Below are positions 1 through 8,112 of a stretch of 64,000 bases of DNA, piece after piece. How positions within the stretch are numbered: the first letter of the stretch is position 1; each line of letters starts with the position of its first letter. A model generated the notes under the pieces. It was given only the letters and a program-made list of their open reading frames with translations. It did no database searches and was not told where the DNA came from. The stretch spans positions 186,001 through 250,000 of the forward strand of contig NZ_JALNMH010000002.1 of the NCBI RefSeq assembly GCF_023156535.1. The letters are read 5' to 3'. Made by a program: the position numbers and the translations under genes. Source of the stretch: Pseudomarimonas salicorniae. GTDB lineage: Bacteria > Pseudomonadota > Gammaproteobacteria > Xanthomonadales > Xanthomonadaceae.

Positions 1-93
1 ATCAGCATTGAGGACGGCAGCGCCAACCCGGAACCCGCGCCGGCCCAGCGCAGCATGGGCGCCAAGCCGGCCAGCGAGGGCGAGTCGGCCTAG
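1..93 (+). CDS. C-terminal end of an unidentified protein (partial)
   Basis: Reading from base 1 gives 30 codons and a TAG stop at 91-93. The visible tail is rich in Ala, Pro, Glu and Ser and looks like a disordered C-terminus. The start lies outside the window, so the family cannot be named. It runs in the same direction as the AAA ATPase operon and could be its first gene. From memory, related AAA/OmpA operons often sit next to PspA/IM30-like genes, but nothing visible here proves that. Confidence 0.5.
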   Translation: MSIEDGSANPEPAPAQRSMGAKPASEGESA

Positions 94-113
94 GCCCGCC
101 TTTCCCTGCTCAT

Positions 114-178
114 GTAGGAGCCAGCTTGCTGGCGATCGATGTCCCGCTGCGCCTGATCGCCAGCAAGCTGGCTCCTAC
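114..178. repeat. REP-type palindrome, type A, inverted pair
   Basis: The arm GTAGGAGCCAGCTTGCTGGC at 114 continues with GATC and returns as its reverse complement ending at 178. Each arm holds its own small palindrome (GCCAGC-TT-GCTGGC). The same unit recurs at 4528, 11084, 18609, 20803 and 23310. It lies between the partial first gene and the AAA ATPase gene and may fold in the transcript. Confidence 0.9.
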
Positions 179-230
179 GCGCTGACGCGCTGAACAGGCA
201 CTTTCGTCGAATTGCAGGCACGCTAACGCC

Positions 231-1883
231 ATGACGCTTCCCGACACCGCTCCCGCCTGGGCCCAGGAACTCGCCGTCGGCTACGTCAGCGGCGCGCACG
301 GGCAGTTCATCCTGCATGGCAACGTCTCCGACCGCTTTCCGCTGCAGGGCCGGCGGGTCAGCCTGACCCGGGCGCTGGACGCGCTGCTGCTGGGCGGCTT
401 CGAGCTGGTGTTCACCTACGATGCCGGCAATGGCCTGGCCGTGCTGCGCGGCGCCGAGCGCCTCGCTCAGTGGCCGGCGATGAAGGAGATGGGCCCGCTG
501 CCGCGCGACCCGCGCCAGGCCGTCGAGCTGGTAACCCGCTACCTGCGCTACCGGGCGAACCTGCGCGCGCTGGGCCGAGATGAGGTGGAACACGTGGCGG
601 TGATCGTGCGCGGGGTCGAGCAGATCCTGCCGGCCGGGCGGGCCGGCGACTTCGACGTCTCCAGCCTGGCCTCCCTGGTCCGCGACTGGGCCGGGGAGCC
701 GCCGTTCACCGACCTGCCCTTCGCCAGCTTCCTGATCGCCGACAACCTGGCCGACCTGCACCCGCTGGTGGCGAACCATCCGCGGGTCGACAAGGTACAG
801 ATCCCGCTGCCCGATGCCGCGGTGCTCCGCGAGGCGCTGGCCCAGCTGCGCCTGGATCATCCGCGAGCCTTCGACCCGGACAGCGGCGATGAGGAACTCG
901 CCGCGGCACTGACCGGGGTCAGCGTCGCAGCCCTGCAGAGCCTGGCCCGCCGTCGCGATCACGAGAACCGGCAGATCGGCCCGGCGGACTGGGTGTCGAT
1001 CAAGAAATCCCTGGTCGAGGACGAGGCCGGCGGCCTGATCGAGTTCATCGATTCGCACCGCTCGCTGGACGATTACCACGCCCAGGAGGCGCTGAAGACC
1101 TGGCTGCGCCAGGACATGGCCCTGTGGCGCGCCTCGGACCTGCGCGCCCTGCCGATGGGCTACCTGTTCTGCGGCCCGGTCGGCACCGGCAAGACGTATC
1201 TGGTCGAGTGCCTGGCCGGCGAGGCAGGGGTGCCGGTGATCAAGCTTAAGAATTTCCGCGACCGCTGGGTGGGCTCGTCCGAAGGCAACCTCGAGAAGAT
1301 CTTCCGCCTGATCCGCGCGCTCGGCCGCTGCATCGTGTTCATCGACGAGGCCGACCAGACGCTGGGCAAGCGCGACGGCGGCAGCAGTGACTCGGGCCTG
1401 TCCGGCCGCCTGTACTCGATGATCGCCCAGGAGATGTCCAACTCCTCCAACCGCGGCCGGGTGATGTGGATCCTCGCCTCCTCGCGCTGCGACCTGATCG
1501 AGGTCGACCTCAAGCGCCCGGGCCGGGTCGACGTCAAGGTGCCCCTGCTGCCGACCACCACGGTGGCCGAGAGCGCGGCCCTGCTGCGCGCCCTGCTCAA
1601 GCGCTTCGACCTCAAGCTCGAGGCGGCCGAGCTCGCCACCCTGCCCCTGCCGACCCTGCTCACTCCGGGTGCTGCGGAGGCGCTGGCGGTCAAGGTCTAC
1701 CGCCGCCATCGCACTGAACAGCTGGCTCCGCTGGAGGCGCTGGCGGCCTGCCTCGAGGGCTACCAGGCGCCGGTGCCGCGCGACGTGCTCGACTTCCAGA
1801 TGCGCATCGCCATCCGCGAGGCCACGGACATGGCCTTCGTGCCGCCGTCTCTGCGGCCGCTGGCCGAGGGCGGCGCGCCGTGA
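231..1883 (+). CDS. AAA family ATPase
   Basis: A 550-residue cytoplasmic ATPase with one clear AAA module in its C-terminal half. The Walker A motif GPVGTGKT is at about residues 315-322, Walker B CIVFIDEAD at 367-375, a sensor-1-like LASS near 415 and an RPGR arginine-finger-like motif near 430. Residues 1-260 have no obvious nucleotide motif; they could be a decayed AAA module or a substrate-recognition domain. The gene overlaps the next one by four bases (GTGA), so the two are probably translationally coupled. The neighbours are a membrane coiled-coil protein and a periplasmic SBP/OmpA fusion, which suggests an envelope remodelling or stress role; that is inference. The ATG at 231 has only a weak ribosome binding site. 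Confidence 0.85.
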   Translation: MTLPDTAPAWAQELAVGYVSGAHGQFILHGNVSDRFPLQGRRVSLTRALDALLLGGFELVFTYDAGNGLAVLRGAERLAQWPAMKEMGPLPRDPRQAVELVTRYLRYRANLRALGRDEVEHVAVIVRGVEQILPAGRAGDFDVSSLASLVRDWAGEPPFTDLPFASFLIADNLADLHPLVANHPRVDKVQIPLPDAAVLREALAQLRLDHPRAFDPDSGDEELAAALTGVSVAALQSLARRRDHENRQIGPADWVSIKKSLVEDEAGGLIEFIDSHRSLDDYHAQEALKTWLRQDMALWRASDLRALPMGYLFCGPVGTGKTYLVECLAGEAGVPVIKLKNFRDRWVGSSEGNLEKIFRLIRALGRCIVFIDEADQTLGKRDGGSSDSGLSGRLYSMIAQEMSNSSNRGRVMWILASSRCDLIEVDLKRPGRVDVKVPLLPTTTVAESAALLRALLKRFDLKLEAAELATLPLPTLLTPGAAEALAVKVYRRHRTEQLAPLEALAACLEGYQAPVPRDVLDFQMRIAIREATDMAFVPPSLRPLAEGGAP

Positions 1884-2740
1884 AGAAACCCTCCTATCTC
1901 TGGGCCGCCTTCACCGCCCGGCCCTTCGGCATGCCGATCCCGCCGAACCTGTTCGGCCTCGCCACCTTCGGACTGCTGGGCGCCTTCATCAACCCGGGCT
2001 TCTTCGCGCTGGGGCTGGGCCTGGAGATTGCCTATCTCTACGCGCTCAGCCAGAGCCAGCGGTTCCGCCGCGCGGTGGATGCCCAGGCGCGCAGCGAGGA
2101 TCCGGTCGACCAGCGCTACCAGCAGCAGATCGCCCAGCTCACCCCAGGCCAGCAGCAGAGCCAGCGGCAGATCGAGGCGCGGGCGCGCGAGATCTTCGCC
2201 ACCCTCGACCGCTCACCCATGCTGGCCACCCACAAGGACAGCCTGGAGCAGCTGGTCTGGCTGCACCTGCGCCTGCTCGTCGCCAAGCAGGCGATTCTTG
2301 GCGTGGTTGCCACCGCCGAGACCGAGCGCGAGCGCCTGCAGGCGCAGGAGGACCAGATCGACGCACGCCTTGCGACCGACGAGCTGAGCCCGGAGCTGCG
2401 CCGCTCGCTGGAGCAGCAGAAGGCGGTGATCGACCAGCGCCAGGAGGCGCATGTCAGCGCCGAGCGCCGCCTTGAGCACGTCGAGGCCGAGCTGGCCCGG
2501 ATCGACCAGCAGATCGCCCTGATCCGCGAGCAGGCCCTGCTCGCCTCGGACGACGAGCATATCGGCGCCTCGCTGGACGCGCTGGCGGCCTCCTTCAACG
2601 AGGCCAACCGATGGCTCGGCAGCCAGCGCGACCTGCTCGGCAGCCTCGATCTGTCCACCGACCACAAGCTGCCGCAGAGCGTGCTGCAGGGGCCGCCGCC
2701 GGCGCCAGCCCGGCGCGCCCGCCAGGCCCAGTCGCAATGA
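1880..2740 (+). CDS. Membrane-anchored coiled-coil protein
   Basis: A 286-residue protein of unknown family. The GTG start at 1880 overlaps the stop of the AAA gene. Residues about 15-55 form one or two hydrophobic segments (around FGLLGAFINPGFFALGLGLE). After them comes a long Gln/Glu/Arg-rich stretch, about 60-245, with the regular pattern of a coiled coil, then a Pro/Ala-rich basic tail. This layout would suit a membrane-tethered adaptor that recruits the AAA ATPase. No catalytic motif is visible. Its stop overlaps a possible ATG (2737) of the next gene, so the three genes form one operon. Confidence 0.75.
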   Translation: MKKPSYLWAAFTARPFGMPIPPNLFGLATFGLLGAFINPGFFALGLGLEIAYLYALSQSQRFRRAVDAQARSEDPVDQRYQQQIAQLTPGQQQSQRQIEARAREIFATLDRSPMLATHKDSLEQLVWLHLRLLVAKQAILGVVATAETERERLQAQEDQIDARLATDELSPELRRSLEQQKAVIDQRQEAHVSAERRLEHVEAELARIDQQIALIREQALLASDDEHIGASLDALAASFNEANRWLGSQRDLLGSLDLSTDHKLPQSVLQGPPPAPARRARQAQSQ

Positions 2741-2778
2741 ACCCATCGTTTCGCCGTCGCCGCTACAGGGAGACCGCC

Positions 2779-4479
2779 ATGACCGCCTTTTCTTCCGCCC
2801 ACCGCCAGCGCGGCAACGCCGCCGGCAAGTTCATCACCATGCTGCTGGTGCTTGGTCTGCTCGCCCTTGGCGGCTGGCTGGTCTGGCAGGACATGGGCGA
2901 CAAGCCCGCGCCGCGCGACAGCAGCAGCGAGGAGAGGCCGCAGCAAGCCTCGGTCGATGCCGAAGGCGACAAGCCGGAGCCGATCGAGCCGGTCAGCGGC
3001 CAGCCGCGGCTCGATGCCCCGGCGGCCTACCAGCCGCAGAACGGCGTGGTCGATGTCGATATCAGCGAGTACGCCGGTTATGCCGGCCTGATAGTCGCCA
3101 ACGGCGGGCTGGAGCCGAATCCGGAGTCGTTCTTCGCCAAGCGCTACGGCTTCCAGGTACGACTCAAGCTCAGCGAGGAGGAGGGCTGGAACAAGCTCAA
3201 CAACGGACGCATCGCCGCCACCGTGACCACGGCCGACACCCTGGCCGTCATCGGCCGGCAGTTCGAGGCCATCGTGCCGGCGCAGATCGGCTTCTCGCGC
3301 GGCGCCGACCAGGTCGTGGTCGACACCGGCATCGCCAACATCAACCAGCTCAAGGGCAAGGTGCTGGCCAGCTCGCAGTTCAACGAGGCCGAGTTCTTCA
3401 TCCGCTATCTCGCCTCCGAGGCCGGCGTGCCGGTCAAGGTCTTGCGTGATCTGGACGGCCGCCCGGGAGCGGGCGAGCTGGGTCTGGTGTTCTACGAGGA
3501 CGCCTTCGTCGCCTGCGAGGCCTATCGCCACGAACTGGCCGGCGGAAAGCCGAAGCTCAACGGCTGCGTTGGCTGGTCACCGGGCACCGAGGAAGTGGTC
3601 GCCGCCAGCAACGGCCGGGCCAAGATCCTGGTCTCCAACCGGAACCTGCTGATCGTCGCCGACATCCTGATGCTCAACAAAGGGTTTGCGGAAGCGAACC
3701 CGAAGCTGGCGCAGGGCCTGGTGCATGGCCTGCTCGAGGGCAACCGCCAGGTGCGCGACAACGCCGAGCCGCACCTGTCCACCATCGCCAAGGCGCTCGG
3801 CTGGAACGAGCAGGAGACCCGCGACGAGCTGGCCAAGGTTCACCTGTCCAACCTGCCCGAGAACCTCGCCTTTTTCGAGGGCACCATCGATGCCGCCGGG
3901 AGCTTCCAGGGAATCTTCCAGAGCTCGGTGCTGAGCTATGGCGACCTCATCAGGAACCCCGCCGACCCCGCGCGCTTCGTCGACCTGCAGTTCCTCAAGG
4001 CGCTGTCCGGCGAGGCCGCCTTCGCGCAGCAGAAGGTGGCCATCGCCCCGATCCGCACCGGCGGCAACGTCTCGCTGGAAGGCGATGCCCTGCTCAGCAA
4101 GGACATCCGCTTCTTCTTCCGGCCCAATTCCGCAGAGCTCGACACCGACGCCAAGGAGAACGAGGGCTACCTCGACACCATCAAGGGCTTCCTGCAGGTC
4201 AGCCCGGGCTCGATCGTGCTGCTGCGCGGCCATGTCGACAACGCCCGGGTCGCCGAATTCGAGCAGCAGGGCGGCAAGGAACTGGTGCGCACGATGGCAC
4301 TGAAGGCCATGGAGCTCTCCCGCCAGCGCGCGCAGTCGGTGCGCGATGCCCTGCTCCAGCGCCACCCCAACATCGACAAGGCGCGCCTGGAACTCGTCGG
4401 CCGCGGCTGGGAAGAACCCGCCAGCCCCGACAGCGAACTCAACCGCCGCGTCGAGGTGCAGTGGTTCACGCTGGAGTAG
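2779..4479 (+). CDS. Membrane-anchored solute-binding protein / OmpA-like fusion
   Basis: A 566-residue protein. A single membrane anchor (about residues 18-36, FITMLLVLGLLALGGWLVW) is followed by an acidic linker. Next is a type-2 periplasmic binding protein-like domain, about residues 90-400. The C-terminal OmpA-like domain, about 440-565, has features expected for peptidoglycan binding (RFFFRPNSAELD, LLRGHVDN, LVGRGWEEP, LNRRVEV). The protein should sit in the inner membrane, facing the periplasm and touching the cell wall. I chose ATG 2779 for its AGGGAGA ribosome binding site. An in-frame ATG at 2737 overlaps the previous stop (ATGA) and is a serious alternative. Third gene of the AAA operon; what it binds is unknown. 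Confidence 0.8.
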   Translation: MTAFSSAHRQRGNAAGKFITMLLVLGLLALGGWLVWQDMGDKPAPRDSSSEERPQQASVDAEGDKPEPIEPVSGQPRLDAPAAYQPQNGVVDVDISEYAGYAGLIVANGGLEPNPESFFAKRYGFQVRLKLSEEEGWNKLNNGRIAATVTTADTLAVIGRQFEAIVPAQIGFSRGADQVVVDTGIANINQLKGKVLASSQFNEAEFFIRYLASEAGVPVKVLRDLDGRPGAGELGLVFYEDAFVACEAYRHELAGGKPKLNGCVGWSPGTEEVVAASNGRAKILVSNRNLLIVADILMLNKGFAEANPKLAQGLVHGLLEGNRQVRDNAEPHLSTIAKALGWNEQETRDELAKVHLSNLPENLAFFEGTIDAAGSFQGIFQSSVLSYGDLIRNPADPARFVDLQFLKALSGEAAFAQQKVAIAPIRTGGNVSLEGDALLSKDIRFFFRPNSAELDTDAKENEGYLDTIKGFLQVSPGSIVLLRGHVDNARVAEFEQQGGKELVRTMALKAMELSRQRAQSVRDALLQRHPNIDKARLELVGRGWEEPASPDSELNRRVEVQWFTLE

Positions 4480-4527
4480 CCCTGGCGACGACCTTGGGGC
4501 GCGAAGTTCGCATTCGCCCCGGTCCCG

Positions 4528-4596
4528 CTGTAGGAGCCAGCTTGCTGGCGATAGGCGCCCCGGATGGGACGATCGCCAGCGAGCTGGCTCCTACAG
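4528..4596. repeat. REP-type palindrome, type A
   Basis: CTGTAGGAG...CTCCTACAG inverted pair between the OmpA-fusion gene and the convergent ridA-like gene. The right flank (about 4600-4630, GCGGAAGGTCTGCTTTGCGC) is the reverse complement of the flank found just left of the copies at 11084 and 23310. The repeated unit is therefore longer than the palindrome. Confidence 0.9.
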
Positions 4597-4642
4597 GCGG
4601 GTACTGCGGAAGGTCTGCTTTGCGCCCTGCCCTGCCCTTCGT

Positions 4643-5170
4643 CTAATCCTTCGGTGGCGGGCGTCGCTGAGGCTGGGGGATATTGGCGCGGGGCTGCTTG
4701 CCGGACCCGATCACGGCCACCGCACGCAGTTCCACCACGGCGCCCGGGGCCAGCAGGGCGGTGGTGCCGACGGCGCTCCAGGCCGGGTAGTGGTCTGGGA
4801 AGTGCCGGTGGTGGATGGGGGCGAAGCGCGCGAACTCCTCGCGGAAGGCAGCGTCGTCCTTGGGCAGGACGTGGAAACTGGTCAACTCGACCACGTCCGA
4901 CATCTCGGCGCCCGCGCTCGCCAGATGCGCCTTCAGCGCCACGAACATGTTCTCGATCTTTTCCTCGTAGTCGGCGCCGCGACCGGCAGGGATGCCGGAG
5001 ACGATCACCATGTCTCCGACCTTGAGCACCGGGGTGTAGTGCCAGTCGTGATAGGCGGCCTCCATGCCCGGCGGGGCGAGGTGCTCGCGGCTCGGAGTCT
5101 CATTGCCGGCGGCCGAAACGCTGGCGGCGCAGGCCAGCAGGACGAGGTAAGACACGGTGCGTTTGAGCAT
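4643..5170 (-). CDS. Secreted RidA/YjgF-family protein
   Basis: 175 residues from the ATG at 5170; an in-frame ATG at 5179 is equally possible. Residues 1-21 (MLKRTVSYLVLLACAASVSA) look like a signal peptide, so the protein is probably periplasmic, unlike cytosolic RidA. The rest fits the Rid fold: the VIVSGIPAGRGADYEEKIEN region and the closing PGAVVELRAVAVIG strand. The position matching the catalytic Arg of RidA (usually P-A-R-S) reads P-A-W-S. The 2-iminobutanoate deaminase activity of true RidA is therefore unlikely, and this is a divergent Rid-superfamily member of unknown role. It lies 54 bases downstream of the glycosyltransferase gene on the same strand. Confidence 0.8.
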   Translation of the reverse strand: MLKRTVSYLVLLACAASVSAAGNETPSREHLAPPGMEAAYHDWHYTPVLKVGDMVIVSGIPAGRGADYEEKIENMFVALKAHLASAGAEMSDVVELTSFHVLPKDDAAFREEFARFAPIHHRHFPDHYPAWSAVGTTALLAPGAVVELRAVAVIGSGKQPRANIPQPQRRPPPKD

Positions 5171-5224
5171 TGCTGGCATCCGAAAGGACTGGGCGAAGCG
5201 GGCTATCCTCGCAGCGCTCGGGAC

Positions 5225-6988
5225 TCAGCGCCCCTGCTTGAGGTCATGGCCGGCTCCCGACCGGCGCTCGTCCTGAAGCTGTTCCGAAGGCGTGCAGTCC
5301 GGGGTCAGCGCCGACCCCGGCAGCAGCCACCAGTCATCCCGATTGCTGCGACCAACGGACTGCGCCGGCGGCACGGCGAGACAGACAGGCATCGCTGCGC
5401 CTGCGACCAGCAGCCAGCGCTGGCCGGGCTCGGCCCTTAGCCATTCCTCGGCGCCCGCCCATTGGGCTGCGGGTGACCGGCTGAAGCCGAAGTCGGCAGC
5501 CGGCCGGATCGACTGCAGCAGCATCTGTTCACGCCAGGCCACCATTCCCAGCCGGGCATCCTGCGGCAGCCGTGCCTCGACCTCGGCCATCAGCTGCCGC
5601 GCCGAACCTGAGGCGCTGAGCGCGGGCGCGAGGAGCAGGCCATAGCAGGTCCAGAGCAGGGCGCTGAAGGCCACGATCAGGGCGCCGGCACGCTGCCGGA
5701 GCCCGGCGATCAGCAGCAGTCCCGAGATGCCCAGCGCCCCCAGACCCGCCAGCAGCAAGCCAAGGTCGGCGGACCGGATATCCCGTCGCTCGGCCAGTCG
5801 GGCGACGATGCCGGCATCGCGGACCAGTCCGTCGAACAGCAGGAGAAGGGCCACCAGCGAAAGCGTGCAGACGTAGCCGAGCAGCAGCCGGCGGGGTCCC
5901 GGCCGGCGAAGGATGCCGGCCAGCAGCGGGGCCGCGGCGAGACAGACCGCAGGGAGTGCGGGTAGCAGGTAGACCTCGCGCTTTCCCGGGCTCGCACTGA
6001 AGAACAGCAGGACCAGGACCACCCAGCCGAGCAGCGTGGCCTGCCGCGCGTCACCCCGGCGCAGCCGGCGCCACCACGCGGGCAGGAGCCAGGGCAGCAG
6101 CAACGCGCCGGGCAACCAGAGCGTTGCAATCACCTGCAGGTAGTACCAGGCCGGACGGATGTGGTGCCAGGCGCTGACGTAGCGCTCTCCGGTCTGGCGC
6201 AGAAAGATCTCCGCCGCGTAGGCCTTCATCGAGGGATCAGGGGATGTCCAGGCCGCGACCAGCACGGGCACGGCCCAGACCCCTGCGCCGGCCAGGAAGC
6301 CGACGAGCAGGACCCAGCCCCCCGCCCTTGCGGCCGGCCGCGCGCTGCGTCGCTGGGCCAGCCACCAGGGCAGCCAGGCGAGCAGGGGCAGGAAGCCGAC
6401 GCCCTTGGTCACGGTACCAAGCCCGGCGGCAAAGGCACCCAGCCCGAGCACTCTCCTGTTCGGCGATTCCAGCAGGTGGCGCAGCAGGCCCCACAGCGCG
6501 AGCGTGGTGAAGAAAACCAGCAGCATGTCGATCTGCGCGCGTTTGGCCTGCAGCCCGAACTGCAGGGTCGCGAACAGGGCCAGCCCGGCGACGCATCCGA
6601 TCCGCCGTCCCCACAGCCTGCGGCCAAGATCCCAGGTCAGAAACAGCGTGCCGAGCCCCGCGAGCAGCGACGGCAAAAGGAAAGCTATGCGCCAGTTTCC
6701 GACGGCCTCGTAGGCCAGCGCCTGCGCCCACATGAACGGCGCAGGCTTGTGTGCATAGAGCTCTCTGCCCCGGCGAGGCACCAGCCATTCGCCGCTGTCG
6801 ACCATGTGCTTGGCCGCCAGCACGAACCGGGGCTCGTCCGGCGGCGACGGGTCGCGAAGCCCCATGCCCGCCGCGAGGACGATGGCCGCGAGCCCGAGCC
6901 ACAGCCAGGGGCGGATTGGAAACCTGTAAATGGCGGCGCCTCCCGGCTGTCGCTCACCGGCGACGGGTCTCCAGATGACCCGCAGCAC
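5225..6988 (-). CDS. ArnT/PMT-like family 39 glycosyltransferase
   Basis: A 587-residue integral membrane protein with about a dozen hydrophobic helices. The first luminal loop holds PPDEPRF, the Asp-Glu signature of PMT/ArnT enzymes. ArnT moves aminoarabinose from undecaprenyl phosphate to lipid A; the sugar used here cannot be read from sequence. Just across lie an eptA remnant, a two-component system, an ArnC-like transferase and a LAB_N protein, all pointing to lipid A or envelope glycan modification. The GTG at 6988 opens the longest frame but has no good ribosome binding site. A strong GGGAGG lies just before an ATT codon at 6931, a possible rare start. An ordinary glycosyltransferase of another glycan is the main alternative. 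Confidence 0.8.
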   Translation of the reverse strand: MLRVIWRPVAGERQPGGAAIYRFPIRPWLWLGLAAIVLAAGMGLRDPSPPDEPRFVLAAKHMVDSGEWLVPRRGRELYAHKPAPFMWAQALAYEAVGNWRIAFLLPSLLAGLGTLFLTWDLGRRLWGRRIGCVAGLALFATLQFGLQAKRAQIDMLLVFFTTLALWGLLRHLLESPNRRVLGLGAFAAGLGTVTKGVGFLPLLAWLPWWLAQRRSARPAARAGGWVLLVGFLAGAGVWAVPVLVAAWTSPDPSMKAYAAEIFLRQTGERYVSAWHHIRPAWYYLQVIATLWLPGALLLPWLLPAWWRRLRRGDARQATLLGWVVLVLLFFSASPGKREVYLLPALPAVCLAAAPLLAGILRRPGPRRLLLGYVCTLSLVALLLLFDGLVRDAGIVARLAERRDIRSADLGLLLAGLGALGISGLLLIAGLRQRAGALIVAFSALLWTCYGLLLAPALSASGSARQLMAEVEARLPQDARLGMVAWREQMLLQSIRPAADFGFSRSPAAQWAGAEEWLRAEPGQRWLLVAGAAMPVCLAVPPAQSVGRSNRDDWWLLPGSALTPDCTPSEQLQDERRSGAGHDLKQGR

Positions 6989-7073
6989 GGTAGGAAAAAA
7001 GTCGGCGCAAGCTTAGCGTGGCAGCCAGCGGTCTCCGACAGGTCTCCGACCTTGGCACCCGCACCATGCCGGC

Positions 7074-7368
7074 ATGTCCAGCCCCTTCCTCTACAGCTTG
7101 CCGCGCCGCCTGCGCCGCGCGATCGGACAGCGCCCGCTGGTTTCCCAGGAAGCGCTGATCGCCGCGTTCTGCCTGGCTACGGTGCTTCTCCTGAACGGCC
7201 CGTTCTGGGCCCGGCTGCGCGATCGGCCACGACCATCTCTTCCATACCGTGCTGGGTCTGATGGATATCGGCAGCGGGCTCCATGAGCCAGGACTCGACC
7301 TGACAGCGGAGAGCCGCCGGGGGGCTGCAGGGCGCCCCACGCCTCAACCGCATCCCGCACATGTCTAG
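7074..7368 (+). pseudogene. Remnant of eptA-like phosphoethanolamine transferase (internal deletion)
   Basis: The first 45 or so codons from ATG 7074 read like the N-terminus of an EptA-family lipid A phosphoethanolamine transferase (RPLVSQEALIAAF, LLLNGPFW, start of the first helix). From about 7222, in another frame, the sequence reads IGHDHLFHTVLGLMDI and runs to a TAG at 7366-7368; this matches the extreme C-terminus of the same family. The catalytic core of roughly 450 codons is missing, and the join near 7215-7227 also shifts the frame. The family assignment is from remembered motifs. A product of this locus would have no active site. It sits just upstream of the response regulator gene, where an intact eptA would be expected. 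Confidence 0.75.
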
Positions 7369-7407
7369 AATCGGCACCGAGGTGCCCTGCGCAATGGCGA
7401 GGCAAGC

Positions 7408-8112
7408 ATGAACTCCGGATCCGCGCTCAGGCTGCTGATCGTCGAGGACAACCACAGTCTGGTCGCCAACCTCTTCGAATACTTCGAGGCCCGCGGCTAC
7501 ATCCTCGACGCCGCGCCGGACGGCCTGACCGGGCTGCATCTGGCGATCACCAACGACTACGACGCCATCGTCCTCGACTGGATGCTGCCGCGGATGGCGG
7601 GCCCCGAAGTGGCGTCCAAGCTGCGTCTCGAGGCGCGCAAACAGACTCCCATCATCATGCTGACCGCGCGTGACGAACTGGCGGACAAGCTGGGCGGCTT
7701 CCGCGCGGGCGCGGACGACTACCTCACCAAGCCGTTCGATCTTCCGGAACTTGAGGTCCGGATCGAGGCCCTTCGCAACCGGTGCGCCGGCGAGCGCAGC
7801 ATCTCGCGGGAACTGGTAGTAGAGGATCTCCGTCTGGATCTTGGCACGCTCGAGGTGGAACGGGCGGGCAAGCTGCTCAAGCTCTACCCGGCCTGCCGCC
7901 GGCTTCTGGAAACCCTGATGCGGGCCTCGCCCGCCGTGGTGCCGAGAGAGCGTCTCGAGGCGGCCCTGTGGGGCGACGACCCGCCAGATGCCGACCTGCT
8001 GCGCTCGCATATGTACGAGCTTCGCAGGGCGATCGACAGCCCGTTCGAGGCCAAGCTCCTGCACACGGTCCCCAAGGAAGGGTACCGGCTCGGCAAGGCC
8101 AACGCCGAGTGA
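7408..8112 (+). CDS. OmpR-family response regulator (PmrA/ColR-like)
   Basis: 234 residues. The receiver domain (about 7-120) has the acidic pair in VEDN, the phospho-acceptor Asp57 (VLDWMLPR) and Lys108 (TKPFD). A winged-helix DNA-binding domain follows (about 135-228, ending LLHTVPKEGYRLG). The ATG at 7408 has GAGG just upstream. The gene overlaps its kinase by four bases (GTGA). It stands next to the eptA remnant and lipid A genes, so I infer that it controls envelope modification in the manner of PmrA or ColR. Orthology to one of these cannot be settled by eye. Confidence 0.9.
   Translation: MNSGSALRLLIVEDNHSLVANLFEYFEARGYILDAAPDGLTGLHLAITNDYDAIVLDWMLPRMAGPEVASKLRLEARKQTPIIMLTARDELADKLGGFRAGADDYLTKPFDLPELEVRIEALRNRCAGERSISRELVVEDLRLDLGTLEVERAGKLLKLYPACRRLLETLMRASPAVVPRERLEAALWGDDPPDADLLRSHMYELRRAIDSPFEAKLLHTVPKEGYRLGKANAE

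Noticed and set aside
90-1709. A 539-codon minus-strand frame opposite the AAA ATPase
   Set aside because: Antisense shadow; the plus strand has intact Walker motifs.
7074-7286. A 70-residue plus-strand protein as an intact small gene
   Set aside because: Only the first 45 or so residues look like EptA; the rest is out of frame with the real C-terminus found directly downstream, so a pseudogene is the better reading.
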